Shown piece after piece: positions 58,690-64,000 of a stretch of 64,000 bases of DNA. How positions within the stretch are numbered: position 1 is the first letter of the stretch; each line of letters begins with the position of its first letter. The position numbers and the translations under genes are program-made. The notes below the pieces were generated by a model, which ran no database searches, was not told the origin of the DNA, and saw only the letters and a program-made list of their open reading frames with translations. Source of the DNA: Telopea speciosissima (lineage: Eukaryota; Streptophyta; Magnoliopsida; Proteales; Proteaceae); contig NC_057924.1 of assembly GCF_018873765.1 (NCBI RefSeq), forward strand, positions 9,697,001-9,761,000, given 5' to 3'.

Positions 58690-59810
58690 CATGTTCTTCA
58701 CCTCAATAGATCTCTTTCTTACCAAAATATATATATATATATATATCTCTGCAGTGCACCCCCGGCATCTGCTAATGTGGGCATCAAAACTCGACACATG
58801 AAAGATGCTTCTTTCAACGGTGCAAGCTTGATAGACCCAGTTTTTTCTCTTTTCTTCTTGAGCTTGGTACGGTTGATTGTCACATTTTTTCACATGTCGA
58901 ACTCTCTGACACCCACAATACACCGCCCTGGCAATGCGAACACCAGAGAGGATTTTTTACCAATCAAGCCTATGGGTAAGACCAATGAGACCATCTTTTT
59001 GTACGGCCTATCACTTTTTCTTGTTTGGCTTAAAATTTCTCTTTAATCTTAGCTGTAATCTTTATCTGTAACTGTAGGGCAAGGTGAGAGAACTATTACT
59101 CCTCATTCTTGCGTCTCTGTCTATCTTGTGTCCTTGTTGTTACTACCCATCCATCTCGCCTGCCGGCAGGAACTATTGAATCAAAGGGCCTTATCATGTT
59201 AGCATTCTTAGATTGGTTACATAAAAGCGTGAAAAGGCAGAGAGAAAGAAGCTTGGTTCTTTGGTGAGTAGCTTTTTCTTCTTCTTCTTCGTTTGATGGG
59301 ACTTCAAATTGGACACACATATCTGTACTATCCTGAGGACTGTTTGATTAAAAAAAACTCCCAAAGACTTAAAGACTTGACCCAACAATCAATCAGTGTT
59401 TTGGCTGTAAAAGAGATGTCAACGAGGAAAACACAATCGATACCCACCCTGACCCTGCAGACCACATGTTTGTTTATTGGTCAATACCAAAAAACTACTG
59501 TTGCGCTAGGTACTATTGTTATTCTTCGTCTCCGTGGAGGAAAGCAAACTTCTTATTACTTTACAACAAGATCACCCCTTGGCGTAAATGTGAAAACATA
59601 TGCAGAGACAAAAATGAACTTTGAAGCTGTACGAATTCCACTGGGGGCGGTGATCGGATTGCCACAGGCAAAAGTAGTTCAGTGTCGCAAACGACTGAAA
59701 GGGCCTAGAGAGAGAGAGAGCGAGAGAACAGAAAGAGAGACGGCAAAGGTAGAAAAAGGCTCAGTAACGGGGAAGAGGAGTGGGTCGGTCCGTTCTTGTG
59801 GGGTTTAGTG
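58690..59810. other. Region with an unrecognised 171-codon open frame
   Basis: 59293-59808 on the plus strand is open for 171 codons. It ends in a very basic, RE/ER-rich tail made by a GAGAGA tract. A segment IVILRLRGGK resembles the C-terminus of ubiquitin, but the preceding residues do not align. No start context or intron signal decides whether it is real. Probably chance. Confidence 0.25.
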
Positions 59811-60270
59811 AAAAACGCGTCGTACCCTTTGAGATTTTGTCTGACGCGCACGTCAAAGATCTTCATAGACTAGAGAGGGAACCTCGTGATCCATGGGGTA
59901 GGCCTTTGGTTGGATTTTCGTCGAATATATGACGTATATAGTGAAGTTGAAGTGGGGGTCCTACCTGTTTGACGTATAGGTGACGTATTTCTAATGACTA
60001 CTGAGCTCTCCAACCTGGAGAAGATTTCTTACGCTACTTACTTTCTTTGTCTCACGCCCCCGATTTTGACATCTGGTGGGTAGCTCTTAGCCTCTTGCCT
60101 ATTTTCCTTCGGAATAGGCTTCAGATTTTAGGTCACACGATGCGTAAAGCAGTGCCCCAGCCTCCATAATTTTTCAAGATTTTAGTGGTTGGCATTTAAT
60201 GAAATCACCAAAACCAGGAAGGCATTGGAAACATTTCTTCTGGTTTTGGTTTTGCTTGTGAAAGTTTTTA
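59811..60270. other. Intergenic, nothing recognised
   Basis: No coding motif or repeat ends seen. Confidence 0.4.
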
Positions 60271-60696
60271 GGGAAAATTACATGATTAGCTATTTTTGGA
60301 TTTTTAATTACAAAGCTGTCCATCTTATGTTTGAGTTAACAAAAATAAATAAAAACAAGTTAAGGTTTACAAAACTAGACAAAATAGTGTCTCTCTCTCC
60401 CACATTTATTTTTTTAGATATTTTTATCCATGTCATTGCCTTCTCGCCCAGGCATCGTCCGTTCCCTGCAATCCTATCTTTGTCCTAACCACCGCCATTC
60501 TCTACTACCCCAAGTAACAGAGGAAAAAAAAAAAAGAGATTTTTTCAAAATGGAACAATCGAGGAAGGAAGGAGAATCACAGTATTGTCTAGTTTTGTAA
60601 AACTAAACTTGTTTTTGTCTATTTTTGTTAACTCAAACATAGAGTGGATACTTTTGTAAATGAAAACCCAGAAGTAGCTAATTATGTAATTTTCCC
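60271..60696. mobile_element. MITE with ~110-bp inverted arms
   Basis: Starts GGGAAAATTACATGATTAGC and ends TAATTATGTAATTTTCCC. The arms share TATGTTTGAGTTAACAAAAA and TTTACAAAACTAGACAA, with a centre of about 190 bp. Long arms suggest a Mutator-like MITE. The flanking target duplication is not clear. Confidence 0.8.
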
Positions 60697-61087
60697 TTTT
60701 TATATTCCACAAGATTAATATGATGGATTAACCAACACTATAATAATAGAGGGTTGATGTTCTCTACATGGGAGTGCAGGGACCACGACCACGCGCGTGC
60801 GGCAATCAATGAAAACGCATGTTGTGGCATCTTTTGGGATGGAATTTCCACCGTTCATGGGTGGCGGAGCAGTCATTTCGTCTCCCACCGTGTCTGAGCG
60901 TCGCCCCTACATCCCATGCGAAGAGCTTTTCTCTATAATAATAATAATAGAATCTAATTGGAGGCAAACTCGATCAGATGCGTATCAAATGCTTTTGTTT
61001 CTTGTCAATCTTGTTAGTTAGTTTCTCTATGTAATTTGTGAGTGATCATAGCAATTATTAGGCATTGTGTTTTTTTTATGGGAAAAA

Positions 61088-61224
61088 GATCTCTACTTGG
61101 TGGTGTTTCTTACGCCCTCTCACAGGGCACAGTGAGATGACGCCTCTGCCCCTGGGTAGATACCAGGCATGCTCATCCATTGGCCCAGACGCTTGTGTAG
61201 AGACCATGCAACCAAGTAGAGATC
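61088..61224. repeat. MITE, GATCTCTACTTGGT family, copy 2
   Basis: Same ends and interior as 57151-57288: GATCTCTACTTGGTGGTG to CAACCAAGTAGAGATC. Confidence 0.85.
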
Positions 61225-61323
61225 TCTTGCTCTTTCTTTATATATATAGACAAACCGAGCATTTCCCAAATAAGACTTAATTGTCCATATGACACTTTAC
61301 ATGTTAAGGTGGTTAACTAAAAC

Positions 61324-61582
61324 CATGGTTTTAGTGTATGGTATCGGATCAGGTATCAATCACTTGCAAAATCGATATCTATATCGGTATGGATCGGCCG
61401 TATAGGACGAATTTACCTCTGATTTTCTTAAAAAATGGATTTTTTATTTTACTATTTTACCCTTTGTCTGTACCATGTCACTGATAAGATATCGACACTT
61501 TATTAGGATCGATGACTTGCAAAATCGTTATGTATTGCCCGATACAGATAATACGATACCGATACCGATACCTCAAACCATG
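61324..61582. mobile_element. hAT-type MITE, CATGGTT/TATCGG family, copy 5
   Basis: 259 bp in the opposite orientation to copies 2 and 4. Ends CATGGTTTTAGTG and CCTCAAACCATG. Flanks ACTAAAAC and ATTGAAAC agree at 6 of 8 bases. Confidence 0.8.
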
Positions 61583-64000
61583 ATTGAAACCCATAATACC
61601 CATTAAGAGACATCTACTAATAATATACTAGCTTATGGTAGTTAGGTAATCAATACTAACAATGGTTTTTCTTCAAGTGTGATAATCCAGGTCAACCCTC
61701 CACCTTCAGAGAGTTTTGTCATCATATAGTGTGAAAGGTGAGGTCCAATAGTGCATGTTTTAATACAATAACTAAGCCACCATTAGTGCTTTAGAGCATG
61801 TTTTAATACAGTAACCAGTAGTGCTTTTAAGTCTCTAATACTCTTGGCCTACGGATTATATGGCCTTGTTAACTCAGGTGTTGCACAAGTTATGTCATTC
61901 TTGTCTCATTAGTGTGTTGCAAATCCCACTTTTTAATGGGTTTCTTTTCTGGGTAACCCTCTATATTTTGGGTACTAATTAGCTGCTTAGAAAGCTTCAA
62001 TTTTAATTGAAACTTAATCATTCAAACTCATGATTGGGATCATATATAAGATCACCAAAGGATATAAAATTGGTCCTTGATTGGAGGGTCTCAATATCAT
62101 AACTTAAATTCTTATATTTTAACATTAAAAAAGAAATTCCATATAAATAATATTATATGGATCAATATAATTTGTTATTAAATCATAGAAGAATGGTGAT
62201 TAGTTGATCTATGATCACTTAATTTTTATTTTTTTTTGGTACATGAAAAATAATAATATGCTTAGTTATCCCATACTACATCTTGACGTACACGTTCCAA
62301 CAAAGAAAGAAATTCTTAATTGGATATTTTGTTATATTTTACAAGAGAGCGTAACATCTAAGAACCCCATTCACACTAATTAATGAAGTTTGAAGATCCA
62401 AAGCCTAAACAAGGAAATTAAGTCTTGGTTTTAAATTAAGTTGACTAGTTATTTAGTAAAATACCCACTTGTTCTAGAGTGATCGAATGCCAAGAGTAAG
62501 AGTTAGATTGTGAGAATATTATAAATATAAGGACAAAAATGATAGTGATCTATTTTATACCAAATGGTTCGATTATTGGTGCCTTTATATACTTGAAGAG
62601 CTATCTCTATTTAATGTCTTAAAATTTTGGATTGGACCCTCCAACAAAATATCAAAATCTCGATCCATTTGTTATCTTTTCAAAATTGTCTCTCTACATG
62701 TGAGTTAGGTATGCTGAAACTACATGTACAGACTTACATATATTGCATAATTATAATATGTGAATTTACTACGAGTAAAATTCAACCCATACTCAATAAG
62801 TCTATTAATAATTAGAGAAATACCATGCCCTGATGAGGGCCGGGGCTTGAAGAGTTGATTGAAATACTTTCAATTTGTTAACCATATATTTTAATTGAAA
62901 GTTCACTTCAAGAACAGCTTTTGAGCCATGTGGCATGCTTAGTTTATAATGGAATATTGTCAATGAGGAATAATTTATTCATATTAAGATATTTGATAGT
63001 TGGTGAACTGTATTAAAATTTACTGTACTTTGTAAGTTTTAACATCTCCCTTCAATATTCATTCATTCATCAGTTAATTGTTACAAAATTAATTGTTTCA
63101 AATGTTCACAATAATCTTAAGGTCTCTCTCTTTCTTCAACTAAGTTTCCTAAAATGAAAGAACAAAATACTAAAGTCATAAAAGACTATTTCTTATTCAT
63201 GGCAATGGAGATTGCTAGGGATAGCTAGAATTTGGACAAATTCGGGTAGAGGTTGATTAGTGAGTTCATGTTTGTCTGTAGTCTTTGCACATATTTGGTC
63301 CAAACATGACTTTTGGATAGAGAAATATTTTTTCCCAGAGCGATAAAGAATAATGGTCGAAAGCGCCTAATACTTTGTTAAGTGATAATAGTTTCCTGAT
63401 AGCCATATGATAGTTTATGGGAAAATTAAGGTTGTTAGGTTGCATGGTGCCTACTTCTGGACACAGGAAGGGAGAAATGACCGCCCCACCCCCGTTAAAT
63501 GAAACTTCCGTTTGCTCTTTCATTAGCCCATGCACTCGTGCAAGGGCCACACAACCTGACAACGATCTCTCCCCCCCCCCCTTCCCCACACAAGTACTTT
63601 ATTTTGAAGACAATTAGACCCAAGCTATCCTACCTACTTATATAACAAGTTGTAGTCCAAAATCTTTAACGAAAATACATAATATGTCCAACAATTCAAT
63701 AAAAAATAGAACTTCTAGAAATATAATGGAGGAGAAATATAAACTCTAAGGAAAATCACCAATACATGAGAGCAAAGATGATTGAATCCAATGTTGGATT
63801 GACCATGACAATTCATATGATTATTCATATCCAATGGTGAGAATTACCACATCAGTTACCACGTGGCATAACTAAATTGAATTTTGTTTGCGAAATTATC
63901 CACCAAAATCTTTTGAGTTGAGTTCCTCTGCACGTATAAGTCCAGTATTAACACATGTCCCACCTACTATCATTTAAATGATGAAAAAAAAAAATTTATA
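61583..64000. other. AT-rich spacer to window end
   Basis: No gene recognised. A weak fold-back with ends GTTGTTAGGTTGCATGG and CAACCTGACAACGATC lies at about 63429-63567 and may be a distant relative of the GATCTCTACTTGGT MITEs. A C run follows it at about 63570-63580. Confidence 0.4.

Noticed and set aside
1-64000. CRISPR arrays, rRNA, tRNA, bacterial operons, integrated viral genes
   Set aside because: No regularly spaced short repeats of CRISPR type, no rRNA or tRNA core motifs, and no viral hallmark genes. The only reverse-transcriptase sequences belong to copia and LINE remnants.

Overview
The window is plant nuclear DNA, clearly angiosperm. It has spliced genes with GT-AG introns and plant-specific families (a MOTHER OF FT AND TFL1 homologue and an At4g28100-type GPI-anchored protein). 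It also has Ty1/copia-type LTR elements whose primer-binding sites match the initiator-Met tRNA, many small fold-back transposons, and AT-rich gene-poor spacers. The very long, transposon-filled introns fit a magnoliid, a basal eudicot or another genome with expanded introns, but the sequence alone does not fix the lineage. There is nothing bacterial, viral or organellar, and no CRISPR array or rRNA. I saw no convincing tRNA.

Only three host genes are supported, all on the minus strand. (1) 299-1483 is a two-exon gene for a secreted, cysteine-rich, GPI-anchored protein, with a TATA box near 2192-2199 and a probable 5'UTR intron. (2) 9360-31900 is a four-exon gene for an ABC1/UbiB-family atypical kinase of the ADCK2/abkC subgroup. 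Its 1,752 coding bases are spread over 22.5 kb, and the last three coding exons (258, 156 and 120 bp) lie far from the first. (3) 42260-43218 is a complete MFT gene (PEBP family) with the classic four-exon structure, including the 62-bp and 41-bp middle exons. Three ACGT boxes lie within about 330 bp upstream of its ATG.

The large introns of the kinase gene hold most of the mobile DNA. Intron 3 carries a decayed 5.4-kb copia element (10855-16254) in the opposite orientation. Intron 1 carries a hAT-like element (22613-27309) interrupted by a 2.7-kb non-autonomous LTR element (22687-25382) and by a shorter relative of itself (25491-26431). Next to it is a second hAT-like element (27341-29284) that appears to carry a captured exon of the retromer gene VPS35. 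That captured exon is itself broken by two Mutator-like MITEs, each with a 9-bp target duplication.

Outside the genes, 34771-36344 is a Mutator-like element with long inverted ends. Five copies of one ~260-bp hAT-type MITE are scattered through the window, four of them full length with target duplications recognisable on both sides (three perfect 8-bp, one imperfect). The region 53183-55130 is a duplicated stretch with LINE (RTE-type) 3' coding remnants, and one of its two copies has a SINE-like insertion at a site that is empty in the other. Fold-back elements, tandem repeats and homopolymers make up much of the recognisable remainder. I found no undescribed functional system. The nested transposon stack with a captured VPS35 exon is the most unusual item.
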